Origin: Polycyclovorans sp.
GTDB taxonomy: Bacteria > Pseudomonadota > Gammaproteobacteria > Nevskiales > Nevskiaceae
Assembly (NCBI GenBank): GCA_002706265.1
Contig: PAKU01000037.1
Span: 62,001-126,000 of the forward strand
Length of the DNA stretch: 64,000 bases
Reading direction: 5' to 3'
The notes under the pieces were generated by a model that worked only from the letters and a program-made list of their open reading frames with translations, ran no database searches and was not told where the DNA came from. A program made the position numbers and the translations under genes. Positions within the stretch are counted from its first letter, which is position 1; every line of letters begins with the position of its first letter. Shown piece after piece: positions 1 to 10,458 of this stretch.

Positions 1-502
1 TCCGCGTGCGCGGCGTGATGGCGGCTTCGAGCTGCCCGGGGGTGATCTTGAAGCGGGTGTCGAGCGTGGTGGGCAGCGTGACCGGCGTGCCATCGGCCAG
101 CAGCACCATGTCGGGATAGCTCACCCAGTACGGGGCGGGGATCAGCACCTCGTCGCCTTCGTTGAGCAGCGCCTGGCACAGGTTGTAGCAGGCCTGCTTG
201 CCGCCCACCGAAGCCAGCACCTGCTTGGGGGTGTAGATCAGCGCGTTGTCGCGCGCCATCTTGTCGATGATGGCCTGCTTTAACGCCGGCGTGCCGCCCA
301 CCGGGGTGTATTTGGTCTTGCCGTCGCGAATGGCCTGGTGCGCGGCGTCCTTGATGTGCTGCGGCGTGTCGAAGTCAGGTTCACCGGCGCCCAGGCTGAG
401 GACGTCTTTGCCCTGGGCCTTGAGTTCCCCGGCCTTGGCGGTGACGGCCAACGTCGGGGAGGGTTTGATGCGCGTTACGCGCTGGGCGAGCGTCAGTTCC
501 AT
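1..502 (-). CDS. Aspartate aminotransferase (class I/II), 3' end outside window
   Basis: Fold-type I PLP aminotransferase, probably moving amino groups between aspartate and 2-oxoglutarate in the cytosol. Only the first 167 codons lie in the window; the C-terminal part with the PLP lysine is off the left edge. Visible landmarks are GAGEPDFDTP (residues 38-47), SVGGKQA near 98-104 (cofactor phosphate cup) and PAPYWVSYPDM near 123-132 with the ring-stacking Trp, all typical of the AspAT Ib subfamily. The ATG at 500-502 begins MELTLAQRV, a usual N-terminus. It reads in the same direction as the flippase gene, 76 bases after it, but the functional link looks incidental. Aromatic or prephenate specificity cannot be excluded from this half. 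Confidence 0.93.
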   Translation of the reverse strand, partial: MELTLAQRVTRIKPSPTLAVTAKAGELKAQGKDVLSLGAGEPDFDTPQHIKDAAHQAIRDGKTKYTPVGGTPALKQAIIDKMARDNALIYTPKQVLASVGGKQACYNLCQALLNEGDEVLIPAPYWVSYPDMVLLADGTPVTLPTTLDTRFKITPGQLEAAITPRTR

Positions 503-578
503 CGGGTCAACCTATGAGCGGGGGAAAGAATTTAACCGCGCGCATGATACGGGATGACAGGGCCCGGTTTTGCGGGAT

Positions 579-1919
579 TCAGCGCGCCACGCGCAGGCCC
601 AGAGCGGTGCTGTCGATGCCCAGTCGTCGCCGTACCGCCCGCCACAGCAGAACGTTCCAGATCAACAGCGTGAGGGCGGTGGCCGCGGCGGCGCCATTGA
701 TGCCAAACAGGGGGATCAAGGCCAGATTGAGCAGGGCGTTGACCACCACGCCGATGGACAGCCCCCTGACGGTGTCGCGCTCATGGCCGGTCATGTTGAG
801 CAGAAACACCACCGAGCCGAAGGCCGCGTTGCAGAGCTGGCCGATGGCGAGAATGCCCAGCGCAGTGCCGCTGCCGCCATAGGCCGCACCAAAGACGAAG
901 GTGACGATGGGCTCGGCCACCATCAGGAACACCAGGGTGACCGGCAGCGTGAGCAGCAGCACCAGCCGCGCACTGAGCGTGGTGACCTGTTGCAGCCGCG
1001 CCATATCGCCCTTGGCGTGGTCGCGGGCGAACTGCGGCGCCACGATGAGATTCACCGCCAGCAGGCCGAAGCTGACGCACAGCGAGGCCTGCGCAGCCAC
1101 CCGGTACAAACCCACGGTTTCGCTGGACCGGAAAAAGCCCAGCATCACCAGGTCGGTGTATTGCAGGATCATCTGCATGGCCGAGAGCAAGGTGAGGGGA
1201 ATCATGCTGCTGAGCCACGTGGGCGGGGTGTCGTCGGCAGAGGCGGCAACAGGCCTTTCACGCTGCGGCCGCGCCCGCCACAGCAGGGGCGCGCTGATCA
1301 TCAGCGCCACAGCGGCGGCCAGCGTGTGCAGGCCCACGGCAACATCGGCGCGCATCGTGTCACCGGCGAACCCGCGGTACGCCAGTATGGCCAGCAGTAG
1401 CAGGGCGGGCCGCAACAGGTACTCGGGCCACTGGCCCAGCAGCACCCGATGCACGCCGCGCAGCGCCGCACCGCACAGATTGCCCAGCACGATCAGCGGC
1501 ACCAGCAGCAGCGCGAGCAGAAAGCTGTTCCACGCCACGGGCTCGAAGTGGGCGCGAAAAAGCCAGCCGACCGTGGTACCGACGAGCGCCACCGTCAGCG
1601 CCAGGCCCAGTGTGATGGCGGTCGCCCAGCGCCACAGGCGATACACCCGGTCGATCTGCATATGGGCCAGGGCGGCGGCCGTTTCACGGACGACCAATAT
1701 CGGCAGCCCGCCTTGCGTCGGCACGTTGAGCAGCATCACCAGCGCCAGGGCGTAGGTGTACACGCCGTAACCCGAGGGCCCCAGGCCGCGCGCCATCAGG
1801 ATGGTGAGGCTGGCGGCGGCAACGGCATTGACGGCCCGCAAGGCAAAGCTGCCCATGCCACTGCGGAACAGCACCCGGCGTCCGGCTTCCGCATTGCGCT
1901 CGCGAGGGGGCAGGCTCAT
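579..1919 (-). CDS. Wzx-like polysaccharide flippase (MOP superfamily)
   Basis: A 446-residue polytopic inner-membrane protein with about 12-14 hydrophobic helices. The N-terminal ARGLGPSGYGVY motif (residues 43-54) is typical of PST/Wzx lipid-linked oligosaccharide flippases of the MOP exporter superfamily. Such proteins move undecaprenyl-linked glycan units to the periplasmic face. The neighbours (sulfotransferase, GT4 glycosyltransferase, LtaS-like enzyme) fit a surface-glycan locus. The ATG at 1919 is the first in-frame start and lies only 37 bases from the divergent gene at 1957, so both promoters would sit in or overlap coding sequence. The exact substrate cannot be read from sequence. 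Confidence 0.88.
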   Translation of the reverse strand: MSLPPRERNAEAGRRVLFRSGMGSFALRAVNAVAAASLTILMARGLGPSGYGVYTYALALVMLLNVPTQGGLPILVVRETAAALAHMQIDRVYRLWRWATAITLGLALTVALVGTTVGWLFRAHFEPVAWNSFLLALLLVPLIVLGNLCGAALRGVHRVLLGQWPEYLLRPALLLLAILAYRGFAGDTMRADVAVGLHTLAAAVALMISAPLLWRARPQRERPVAASADDTPPTWLSSMIPLTLLSAMQMILQYTDLVMLGFFRSSETVGLYRVAAQASLCVSFGLLAVNLIVAPQFARDHAKGDMARLQQVTTLSARLVLLLTLPVTLVFLMVAEPIVTFVFGAAYGGSGTALGILAIGQLCNAAFGSVVFLLNMTGHERDTVRGLSIGVVVNALLNLALIPLFGINGAAAATALTLLIWNVLLWRAVRRRLGIDSTALGLRVAR

Positions 1920-1956
1920 CGGTTCTGGGTCACCAAAGGGTTGTTAGGCTTGCTGC

Positions 1957-3315
1957 ATGTTGCTGCTGACCATTATCAGGCGGACTTGGGCCCGTTGGCG
2001 CCCGCGTGCGGGGTCTGGGCTTTCTCGCCCCAAGCGCCGACCGCGCGCCGGACCGCGGCGTTCAGCCGTGCGCGGCCTGGTGCTCGTGCGGCGCGGGTGG
2101 TGGGTGCTGTTGCCGGCCCTGGCCTTGCTGCTGGTGCTGATCGTGCGGTTCTCTGGCCCGGGGTCGATGCACGCGTTCTCAGGCGAGGCGAAGGCGCGGC
2201 TTGAAGTGCACAGCTACGCCAATCTTGATCAGGCCGCCTATCGTCTGCGCTATCCGGCCATGGCGGGGCTTTTGGTGCGCGGCCATGTGATTCCCGGCCT
2301 GCACGCCAACTTCGTGCCGCAGGGCGTCGACTTCCTGCCGGATGAATCGAATCGCGCCGTCATCTCAGGTTATTTTTGCCAGCGCTTTGACCGCGCGCCC
2401 CTGCGCTGGGGGCTGATCTCGCTGTGCGGCAAGAAGCAGTCGGCGCTGTACCTCGTGGACCTTGACGACGGCAAGGCGCTGCGCCTGGCCATGCTGGAGG
2501 AGCGCGACGGCACGCCCATGCGGCGCCATGCAGGGGGCATTGCCGTGCTGCACGAACGGCTGTGGTTGCCCGACAATTTCGAGCTGTTGCGCTTTGACCT
2601 GTCGCGGCTGCTGAAGGCATGGACCAAGGTCATCACCCTGCGGCCCGAGAACAAGACGCGCATCGGCGTAGACAGCAGTGGTGACTTCATCACCGCGCGT
2701 GGCGACACCCTTTGGGTGGGCAATTTTCAGCGTGCTGACCGCGGCGCGCCGCTGCCGCCGCATTACCAGTCACTGGGCGTGGGCACAGCGGGCTGGACGG
2801 CGGCCTACCGCATCGATCGTGAAACGCTGCGTCCGGTGAATGAACAGACCTACACCGTGAACTGGTCAGGCCGGGACTTCGAGGTGTATCGCCCCGACGC
2901 TGCCTTGCACCACCGCAACCTGGTTCAGGGAATGACGTTTATCGACGAGCGGCGCATCGTGCTCAGCACTTCCTGGGGCAACCGGGCCAGCGGGCTGAGC
3001 TTTCATCGCCTGTCAAGTGATCCGCTGAAACCCCCGGGCGATGAGGTGCCCACCGTGACCCTGCCCGATGGATCGACGATTCCCGTGTGGCCAATGCTGC
3101 CCGCCACGCTGGAAATGCAGATTGCCGCGCCCCCGGGCGCCGAGGGCGTGACCTTTGACGGCCAGCTTTTGCTGTCGGTTTTCGAGGGGGGCGCGCTGCC
3201 GTACCGCGAGCGCTGGAACGATCTCGAAGACCGCATGGTGATGTATCAGCCGCCGGGCGTGACCCTTCGCGACACGCCGCTTGTGCCGCTGGTCGCCCCC
3301 AAGGCCAGCCAGTGA
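1957..3315 (+). CDS. Unknown membrane-anchored protein of a surface-glycan locus
   Basis: Not recognised as a named family. The first ~45 residues are very Arg-rich, followed by one hydrophobic helix (about 48-66) and a ~380-residue extracytoplasmic domain. That domain has repeated short strand-like segments and Trp/Asp/Gly-rich turns, which could be a beta-propeller; this is inference from composition. The true start may be a GTG downstream, near 2080-2095, which would remove the basic leader. It lies between a flippase (divergent) and a sulfotransferase (convergent), so a role in glycan modification or export is plausible but unproven. Its last 70 bases overlap the 3' end of the opposite-strand sulfotransferase gene. 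Confidence 0.75.
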   Translation: MLLLTIIRRTWARWRPRAGSGLSRPKRRPRAGPRRSAVRGLVLVRRGWWVLLPALALLLVLIVRFSGPGSMHAFSGEAKARLEVHSYANLDQAAYRLRYPAMAGLLVRGHVIPGLHANFVPQGVDFLPDESNRAVISGYFCQRFDRAPLRWGLISLCGKKQSALYLVDLDDGKALRLAMLEERDGTPMRRHAGGIAVLHERLWLPDNFELLRFDLSRLLKAWTKVITLRPENKTRIGVDSSGDFITARGDTLWVGNFQRADRGAPLPPHYQSLGVGTAGWTAAYRIDRETLRPVNEQTYTVNWSGRDFEVYRPDAALHHRNLVQGMTFIDERRIVLSTSWGNRASGLSFHRLSSDPLKPPGDEVPTVTLPDGSTIPVWPMLPATLEMQIAAPPGAEGVTFDGQLLLSVFEGGALPYRERWNDLEDRMVMYQPPGVTLRDTPLVPLVAPKASQ

Positions 3316-4190
3316 TTCAGATCGCGACCCAGCAGTTCGCCAAGCTGCTGCACGTCGTCGGCGAAAAACGATCGCAGGGCGTCCTGCATCTGGGCTGAGA
3401 GGGGTGGGCGCGGCGTGTCAGTGCTGTTGAGCCGACGCAGCGCCGCGACGATGCCCCAATCGCCATGGATGCCCAGAGCCCCGCGCAGCTGGCTGCTGCG
3501 GCGCATCAGCCGCGACAGCAGGGGCCAGCGCGTGGTGCGCGCGGCATTGACCACCGGGAACTGGCTGCGGCCGTCATCGTCCAGCCCCAGGAACGCCAGC
3601 ACCCGCTGATAGTGTTGCCGAGGGTGCTCACGCAGGTCTTCCAGCAGCAGGGGCAGGACCCGCTCGCGGGGCACCTGCCGGTAGACACGCGCCAGTTGCG
3701 CGCCCAGCTGACAATAGGCGCCGTACTGCAGTCGGTCGGGATCACCCAGCACCGTGCCGGGCAACGCCTCGCCGCGCTGTCGGGCCGCCTGCAGCGCCCA
3801 GGCCCGGGCAAAATCAGTCTCGTCGTCCCAGCCCTGGGCGACGCACTCGGCGTGCAGCGAGGGTGCCATCTGCAGCGGATTGCGCAGGCAGACGATGAAC
3901 CTGGCCTCGGGCTGATAGGCCAGAATGTTGGGCACGGCCTCGGGTGCAAACAGGTAGTGCGTCGAAGCCTCTCCAATGGCGCGATGCTGCGGCCCGGCGT
4001 TGGCAAACAGCGCTTCGTAGGCCTCCAGGGTCGGCGTGGCGGGCATGCTCCGGGCGTTGAAGAAATGGGGCTCCTTGCGCGCACTCATGAACACTTGGGG
4101 ATGGCCGCTCAACCACTGCGCCAGCGCGGTTGTGCCACATTTCGGGGCACCCATAATGAAAAATGTCGGTCTGTTGCGGATGGTGAGCAT
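3246..4190 (-). CDS. PAPS-dependent sulfotransferase
   Basis: A 314-residue sulfotransferase that should transfer sulfate from 3'-phosphoadenosine-5'-phosphosulfate to a glycan or other acceptor. The 5'-phosphosulfate loop is GAPKCGTTAL (residues 14-23). The 3'-phosphate site is in FIVCLRNPLQMAPSLH, with Arg103 and Ser111 in the expected spacing. The start at 4190 gives MLTIRNRPTFFIMGAP, a standard beginning; the frame stays open further upstream, but that stretch is antisense to the glycosyltransferase gene and unlikely to be translated. It converges on the gene at 1957-3315 with a 70-base overlap. Together with the flippase and glycosyltransferase it suggests a sulfated surface glycan. Confidence 0.92.
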   Translation of the reverse strand: MLTIRNRPTFFIMGAPKCGTTALAQWLSGHPQVFMSARKEPHFFNARSMPATPTLEAYEALFANAGPQHRAIGEASTHYLFAPEAVPNILAYQPEARFIVCLRNPLQMAPSLHAECVAQGWDDETDFARAWALQAARQRGEALPGTVLGDPDRLQYGAYCQLGAQLARVYRQVPRERVLPLLLEDLREHPRQHYQRVLAFLGLDDDGRSQFPVVNAARTTRWPLLSRLMRRSSQLRGALGIHGDWGIVAALRRLNSTDTPRPPLSAQMQDALRSFFADDVQQLGELLGRDLNHWLALGATSGTSGVSRRVTPGG

Positions 4191-4235
4191 GAATTCAAGT
4201 GTCTGTGACAGCAATCCGACTGCGAGGATGGGGTA

Positions 4236-5348
4236 GTGGGCGGGCCCGCGGCAATCAGGGTTCTGCATGTCGTCCGCACGCCCGATCTCAGTGCAGGGGG
4301 CTTTGTCAGCTACATCGACAGCCTGCGCGCCGGTCTGCACGGGCGCGATTTCGATCTGGCGATCGAGAGCGTCTTCCCGCGCAACCAGAGCGCCCGGGTG
4401 CTGGCGCTCAAGAGGCCGGTGTCCTTTTTCAAGCGGGTGCAGCGGAGGCTTGGCCACACCGACGTGCTGCATGTGCACGGCATTTTTGGCTGGCATGTCC
4501 TGCTGGGCGTGTGGGCTGCGCGTCGGGTGGGGCGCCCCTATGTGCTGACGCTGCACGGCCACCTGCACCCGGAAATGATGCGCGAGCGACAGTGGTCGAA
4601 GCGCGTGTATCTGCGCCTGGTCGGCAACGCCATCTTGCGCGACGCGGAGGCGATTCTGGTCACCGCGCCCGCCGAGGCTGCGATTGTGGGTCGGCGCGTG
4701 TCACCGGAGCGGATTCGCCAGGTGGTGCCTGGGCTGGCGGTGCCCGCTACGGTGCCGCAACGGCCCGACGCGCGGGCGAACCCGGCGCTGCGCGTGTTGT
4801 TCATCGGCCGGCTGCATCCCCACAAAGGTTTGCGGGAACTGCTGCAGGCCATGGCCCGGGCGCGCGACCGGGGCATGGATCTGAGCGTGCAGGTGGCCGG
4901 TCATGGCCACGCACATGAGCTGCGGCGGGTGCGGGCCGACATCGCGCGACTGCGCGTGCACGATCACGTCACCTTGCTGGGCCACATTGCCCCCGCCGTG
5001 CGGGATCGTCTGCTGCTGGAGGCCGATCTCGTGGCGCTGCCCTCACGATCTGAAAACTTCGGGTTCGCCGTGGCCGAGGCCATGGTGGCCGGCGTGCCAG
5101 TCATCGTCAGCGAGGGTGTCGGACTGGCGCCCATGGTCCGCCACTGGCGCTGCGGCACGGTCATTCCGGTGGGTGACGTGACCGCGCTGACCGACGCCTT
5201 GCTGGCCTACCGTGACCCGCAGCGGCGGGCGGCCGAAGGCGCGCGCGCCCATGCCGCGGCAGTGGCGGGCTTCTCGCTGGAACGGATGGGTGAGGAATGC
5301 GCGGCGCTCTATGCCCATGTTGCGGCCGCGCATCGGCGGCGTTCATGA
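4236..5348 (+). CDS. Family 4 glycosyltransferase (GT-B fold)
   Basis: Retaining GT4-type glycosyltransferase, 370 residues, probably adding a sugar to a lipid-linked intermediate at the cytoplasmic membrane face. The N-terminal domain opens with IRVLHVVRTPDLSAGG (Gly-rich acceptor loop). The C-terminal Rossmann domain shows GRLHPHKG (191-198) and the E-x7-E donor-binding motif ENFGFAVAE (Glu273, Glu281) followed by GVPVIVS. The start is a GTG at 4236; no closer ATG keeps the N-terminal strand intact. It is divergent from the sulfotransferase, with 45 bases between them. Donor and acceptor sugars are unknown. Confidence 0.93.
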   Translation: MGGPAAIRVLHVVRTPDLSAGGFVSYIDSLRAGLHGRDFDLAIESVFPRNQSARVLALKRPVSFFKRVQRRLGHTDVLHVHGIFGWHVLLGVWAARRVGRPYVLTLHGHLHPEMMRERQWSKRVYLRLVGNAILRDAEAILVTAPAEAAIVGRRVSPERIRQVVPGLAVPATVPQRPDARANPALRVLFIGRLHPHKGLRELLQAMARARDRGMDLSVQVAGHGHAHELRRVRADIARLRVHDHVTLLGHIAPAVRDRLLLEADLVALPSRSENFGFAVAEAMVAGVPVIVSEGVGLAPMVRHWRCGTVIPVGDVTALTDALLAYRDPQRRAAEGARAHAAAVAGFSLERMGEECAALYAHVAAAHRRRS

Positions 5349-5439
5349 ACCCTCGGCCAGACTGCGGTGTTTGAGGTGCAGCAAGACAACACCATGGATT
5401 TGGTTGGCGAGTGCCGGCATGGGCCGGCGGTGACAGGCA

Positions 5440-7668
5440 GTGACTGAGCGCATGCCGGGCGCGGTGAAACGCTGGGCCGCAGTCTTCGCTGGCCTTTTGG
5501 TGATGCGCGGCCTGTTGCTGTTACAGGGCGCAATGCCCCTGTATCTGCCCGGCATGATGGTACTGGCCGATGCGGTGACGGCTCTGGCGCTGGTGTTGGC
5601 CAGACGACTGCTGATGCCGACGCCCTGGCTCATCGCCTTCTATGTGCCGCTGATTGCTTTGGTCTATCACGCCGCGGGCATGCACGCCGAGATTCACGGC
5701 AGCTTCTTTCGCCTGGCGCACATCATTCAGGCGATGGACACCGAATTCCTGTCATCGACCCTGTCGTGGCATTTCTTCGGCTATTTCCCGTTCTACCTGC
5801 TGACCGCCTCGGCCTGGCTGTATGCCTTGGTCGAACGGGCCCGCCCCGAGACACTGCCCTGGGCGATGCAGCCCGCGCCGGCGGCGCTGCTGCTGTTCGG
5901 GATGCTGCTGGGCTATTACGTCGTCACCCCCAGTCCGACCTACCTGGCCAACAATCCGCTGATGGCCACCGCGGTGCAGATTCCCGGCGCGTTCTGGCGC
6001 GCCACGGCGCGCGACGAAGAATCCTTGCTGGTGGTGCAGGGCGCCGAGACCGATCCCGCCTTCTTCCTCCGCGACCAGCCCGGCCAGCGCCACACCGGGC
6101 AGCCGAACATTCTGGTCATCATGGTCGAAGGGCTGTCGGGCGCTTACTTGCCGTCGGTGGCTCGGCACCACGGCGTGAAGCCGGATCTGGCGCTGCCCGA
6201 GCTGGATGCGCACCTCAAGGCGCATGGCTTCTCGCTGTTCCCCAACGCGGTGTCGATGCAGCGCCAGACCAACCGCGGCAGCTACGCCATCATCTGCGGT
6301 GACTACCCGCGCATCACCACCGGCGTGCCGAAAATGACCCTGATCGCCTCCGCCGGTCGGCCGATCCAGTGCCTGCCCCGCACTCTGAAGAACGCCGGCT
6401 ATCGAACCGCCTACATCCAGGCCGCGTCGCTGTCCTTCATGAACAAGGACGTGTTCATGCCGCTGGCCGGATTCGAGACCGTGATCGGCCGGGAGGCGCT
6501 GGCGGCCCAGGGCGTGCCCGCCGACGGCTGGGGGGCAGACGACGCGCCATTCTTCGCGGCGGTGGCCGAGCAGATCAGGGACCTGGACGCCGGCGACCGG
6601 CCGTGGTTCGCCACCGTGCTCAATGTGGCAACCCATCATCCGTTCACTCATGAAAATGAGGCCCTGGACGGCGAGGCGCTGCTGATTCGCCGCGCGCGGG
6701 CCTTCGAGCTGCTGACCGATGCGGTGGGGCGGCTGCTCGACACCCTGCAAGTGCGCGGTGTGCTGAATGACACGCTGGTGATCATCACCTCTGATGAGGC
6801 AGGGGGCTTTCAGCAGGAAGATGACGCCGGCAAGATTTTGCGCAACAACTTTGGCGTGATGGCGTTGCGCATGCCCAGCCGCGGCCGCTGGCCCACGCTG
6901 GCCCCGCCCGAGACCCTGGTGGCGCACATGGACATCGCGGTCACGGTGCTCGACCTGCTGGGGCTGGACAGCGTCAGCAACATGATTGGCAGCAGCATGC
7001 TGCACAACCCGCAGCGCCGGCCGCGCGGTCTGCTGTTCGGCGACACCTATGGCGCCCGCTCGTATTTTCTCTATGACCACGGTGAGCTGGTCGCCTGCGA
7101 TGAAACCCTGCTGCGCTGTCAGCAATGGCGCTTCGATCCGTCGCGCGTGTTCGGCACGCTGGTGGCCACCGATCAGCCGCCACGGCTGAACCTGGCCGCG
7201 CGCAACCGCATCATCAGCCAGGCCTCGCTGATCCGCGACATCGGCGTTGCCACCGAGGACCGCTACCGGGTTGCGCCGGGCGTGATCACCCGCCGCCGGC
7301 CCTACCTTGGCGGCCAGAAACTCGCGGTGGACCCTTCCGACCTGCTCGAAGTCACCGTCGAGGCGCAGGCGCTGCCCGAAACCCGCGGCCGCGCCTACGC
7401 CGGCAACCTGCGGGTGGTCATGCTGGACGGAAAAAGCGGTGACCGGCTGGCCGAACGGGCGATTCGTGTGCAGGGCATTTATCCGATCACCACCACGCTG
7501 CTGATTCCGCCGCCGCGCGCCACGACCGTTGACGTGAACCTGCATTGGGCGCCCGACAAGGGTGGGGGTGAACTCGCGATTCGTTCGCTCGACGTGCGGC
7601 GCAAGCCCGATCCGAGTCCGCTGCCGTTCGAAGCGCCCGCGCTGCCCGAGGTCAGAGGGGTGGATTAG
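5440..7668 (+). CDS. LtaS-like alkaline-phosphatase-superfamily membrane enzyme (sulfatase domain)
   Basis: About five N-terminal membrane helices (residues ~12-170) are followed by a periplasmic sulfatase/LTA-synthase domain. NILVIMVEGLSG (223-234) gives the first metal-site Glu, and QRQTNRGSYAII places Thr277 where LtaS-type transferases have their catalytic Thr. A later TSDEAGG segment stands where most relatives have a SDHG-type metal motif, a possible deviation. LtaS-like enzymes transfer phosphoglycerol or phosphoethanolamine; in a Gram-negative glycan locus a head-group transferase acting on a glycan or lipid is the likeliest role. A C-terminal ~130-residue domain follows. GTG 5440 is used here; ATG 5452 is equally plausible. 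The gene ends in TAG, showing that amber is a normal stop in this genome. Confidence 0.85.
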   Translation: MTERMPGAVKRWAAVFAGLLVMRGLLLLQGAMPLYLPGMMVLADAVTALALVLARRLLMPTPWLIAFYVPLIALVYHAAGMHAEIHGSFFRLAHIIQAMDTEFLSSTLSWHFFGYFPFYLLTASAWLYALVERARPETLPWAMQPAPAALLLFGMLLGYYVVTPSPTYLANNPLMATAVQIPGAFWRATARDEESLLVVQGAETDPAFFLRDQPGQRHTGQPNILVIMVEGLSGAYLPSVARHHGVKPDLALPELDAHLKAHGFSLFPNAVSMQRQTNRGSYAIICGDYPRITTGVPKMTLIASAGRPIQCLPRTLKNAGYRTAYIQAASLSFMNKDVFMPLAGFETVIGREALAAQGVPADGWGADDAPFFAAVAEQIRDLDAGDRPWFATVLNVATHHPFTHENEALDGEALLIRRARAFELLTDAVGRLLDTLQVRGVLNDTLVIITSDEAGGFQQEDDAGKILRNNFGVMALRMPSRGRWPTLAPPETLVAHMDIAVTVLDLLGLDSVSNMIGSSMLHNPQRRPRGLLFGDTYGARSYFLYDHGELVACDETLLRCQQWRFDPSRVFGTLVATDQPPRLNLAARNRIISQASLIRDIGVATEDRYRVAPGVITRRRPYLGGQKLAVDPSDLLEVTVEAQALPETRGRAYAGNLRVVMLDGKSGDRLAERAIRVQGIYPITTTLLIPPPRATTVDVNLHWAPDKGGGELAIRSLDVRRKPDPSPLPFEAPALPEVRGVD

Positions 7669-7815
7669 CCCGCCTGCCTCTGAGGGCGTCGGTCCGGCCT
7701 GGGTGCCGCTGGCTCGCCGCGCGCAGGCGGTAGCGCATGCGCCTCGGCGGCTGCCCCAGCCGCGCCACCTCAGGCCCTGTGGCACCCTATCGGATTGCCT
7801 GTCGGTGTCTGCGCC

Positions 7816-9861
<2,046 letters not shown>

Positions 9862-9931
9862 AACGGGCTTCAGCCGCCCGTCAGGCCCTGTCTGGAGAAT
9901 ACGTAGTCGCAAGTTCTCAGGAACTTCCATC

Positions 9932-9955
9932 GAGGGTTAGCGAACCCTCATTTTC
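9932..9955 (+). terminator. Probable rho-independent terminator of uvrB
   Basis: A perfect 7-bp stem GAGGGTT/AACCCTC with an AGCG loop is followed by ATTTTC. A second small hairpin (AAGTTC/GAACTT, 9911-9926) lies just before it. The site sits between uvrB and csbD and would separate the two transcripts, although the T-tract is short. Confidence 0.6.
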
Positions 9956-9977
9956 GATTCCAGCCAAGGAGGTATGC

Positions 9978-10277
9978 ATGTCATCCAACACCACCAAGGA
10001 TCAAGCCAAAGACGCCGTTGACGATGTCGCCAACAGCGGCAAGGCCGATCAGGCCAAGGGCCATGCCAAGGAAGTCGCCGGTTCGGTTCGTGCAAAGGTC
10101 GGCAACTTTGTCGGCAGTGAAGAGATGGAGGCGAAGGGCCGGATGCAGGAAGCCGAAGGCAAGGCCGATCGCCTGAAAGGCGAGGTCAAGGAAAAGATCG
10201 AAGACGTGAAAGACCACGTCAAGGCGGGCGTTGAAGCCGTCAAGGACAAGGTCAACGAAGTGCGCAACAAGCACTGA
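9978..10277 (+). CDS. CsbD-family stress protein
   Basis: A 99-residue, very hydrophilic, Lys/Glu/Ala-rich protein of the CsbD-like family, small general-stress proteins of unknown biochemical function and predicted mostly helical or disordered. Two repeats are visible: one around KADQAKGHAKEVAGSVRAKV with GNFVGSEEMEAKGR, the other around EGKADRLKGEVKEKIED. It has a near-ideal Shine-Dalgarno (AAGGAGGT, 9966-9973) before ATG 9978 and its own terminator, so it is probably a monocistronic, strongly translated stress gene. It is cytosolic, with no signal peptide. Confidence 0.9.
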   Translation: MSSNTTKDQAKDAVDDVANSGKADQAKGHAKEVAGSVRAKVGNFVGSEEMEAKGRMQEAEGKADRLKGEVKEKIEDVKDHVKAGVEAVKDKVNEVRNKH

Positions 10278-10296
10278 GTGCGCCTCGCGGGTTCGG

Positions 10297-10325
10297 AAAA
10301 GCCACGGCAGTCGCCGTGGCTTTTT
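10297..10325 (+). terminator. Rho-independent terminator of csbD
   Basis: A perfect 8-bp stem GCCACGGC/GCCGTGGC (10301-10308, 10313-10320) with an AGTC loop, preceded by AAAA and followed by TTTTT. Confidence 0.93.
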
Positions 10326-10458
10326 CTGTTTGGGCGGTCGTTGCAGGTTTTTCTGGCAGGACGCAGCGACCTGTTTTCGCGACGACCGGACATGCCCCAT
10401 CCGGAACGCATGTTGCCGCGTAGAGTCTGAAGTGCGAACTGGATCAAGGAGGGTGGTT

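Noticed and set aside
3316..4568. Longer sulfotransferase reading frame starting at 4568
   Set aside because: The extra 126 codons are antisense to the glycosyltransferase gene and lack family similarity; MLTIRNRPTFFIMGAP at 4190 is a normal start.
5752..7785. 677-codon minus-strand open frame over the LtaS-like gene
   Set aside because: It is antisense to a clear membrane enzyme and is His/Gln/Gly/Arg-rich, typical of GC-rich shadow frames.
7669..7815. Possible LexA box before uvrB
   Set aside because: Only a lone CTGT is present; no CTGT-N8-ACAG palindrome was found, so SOS control is not claimed.
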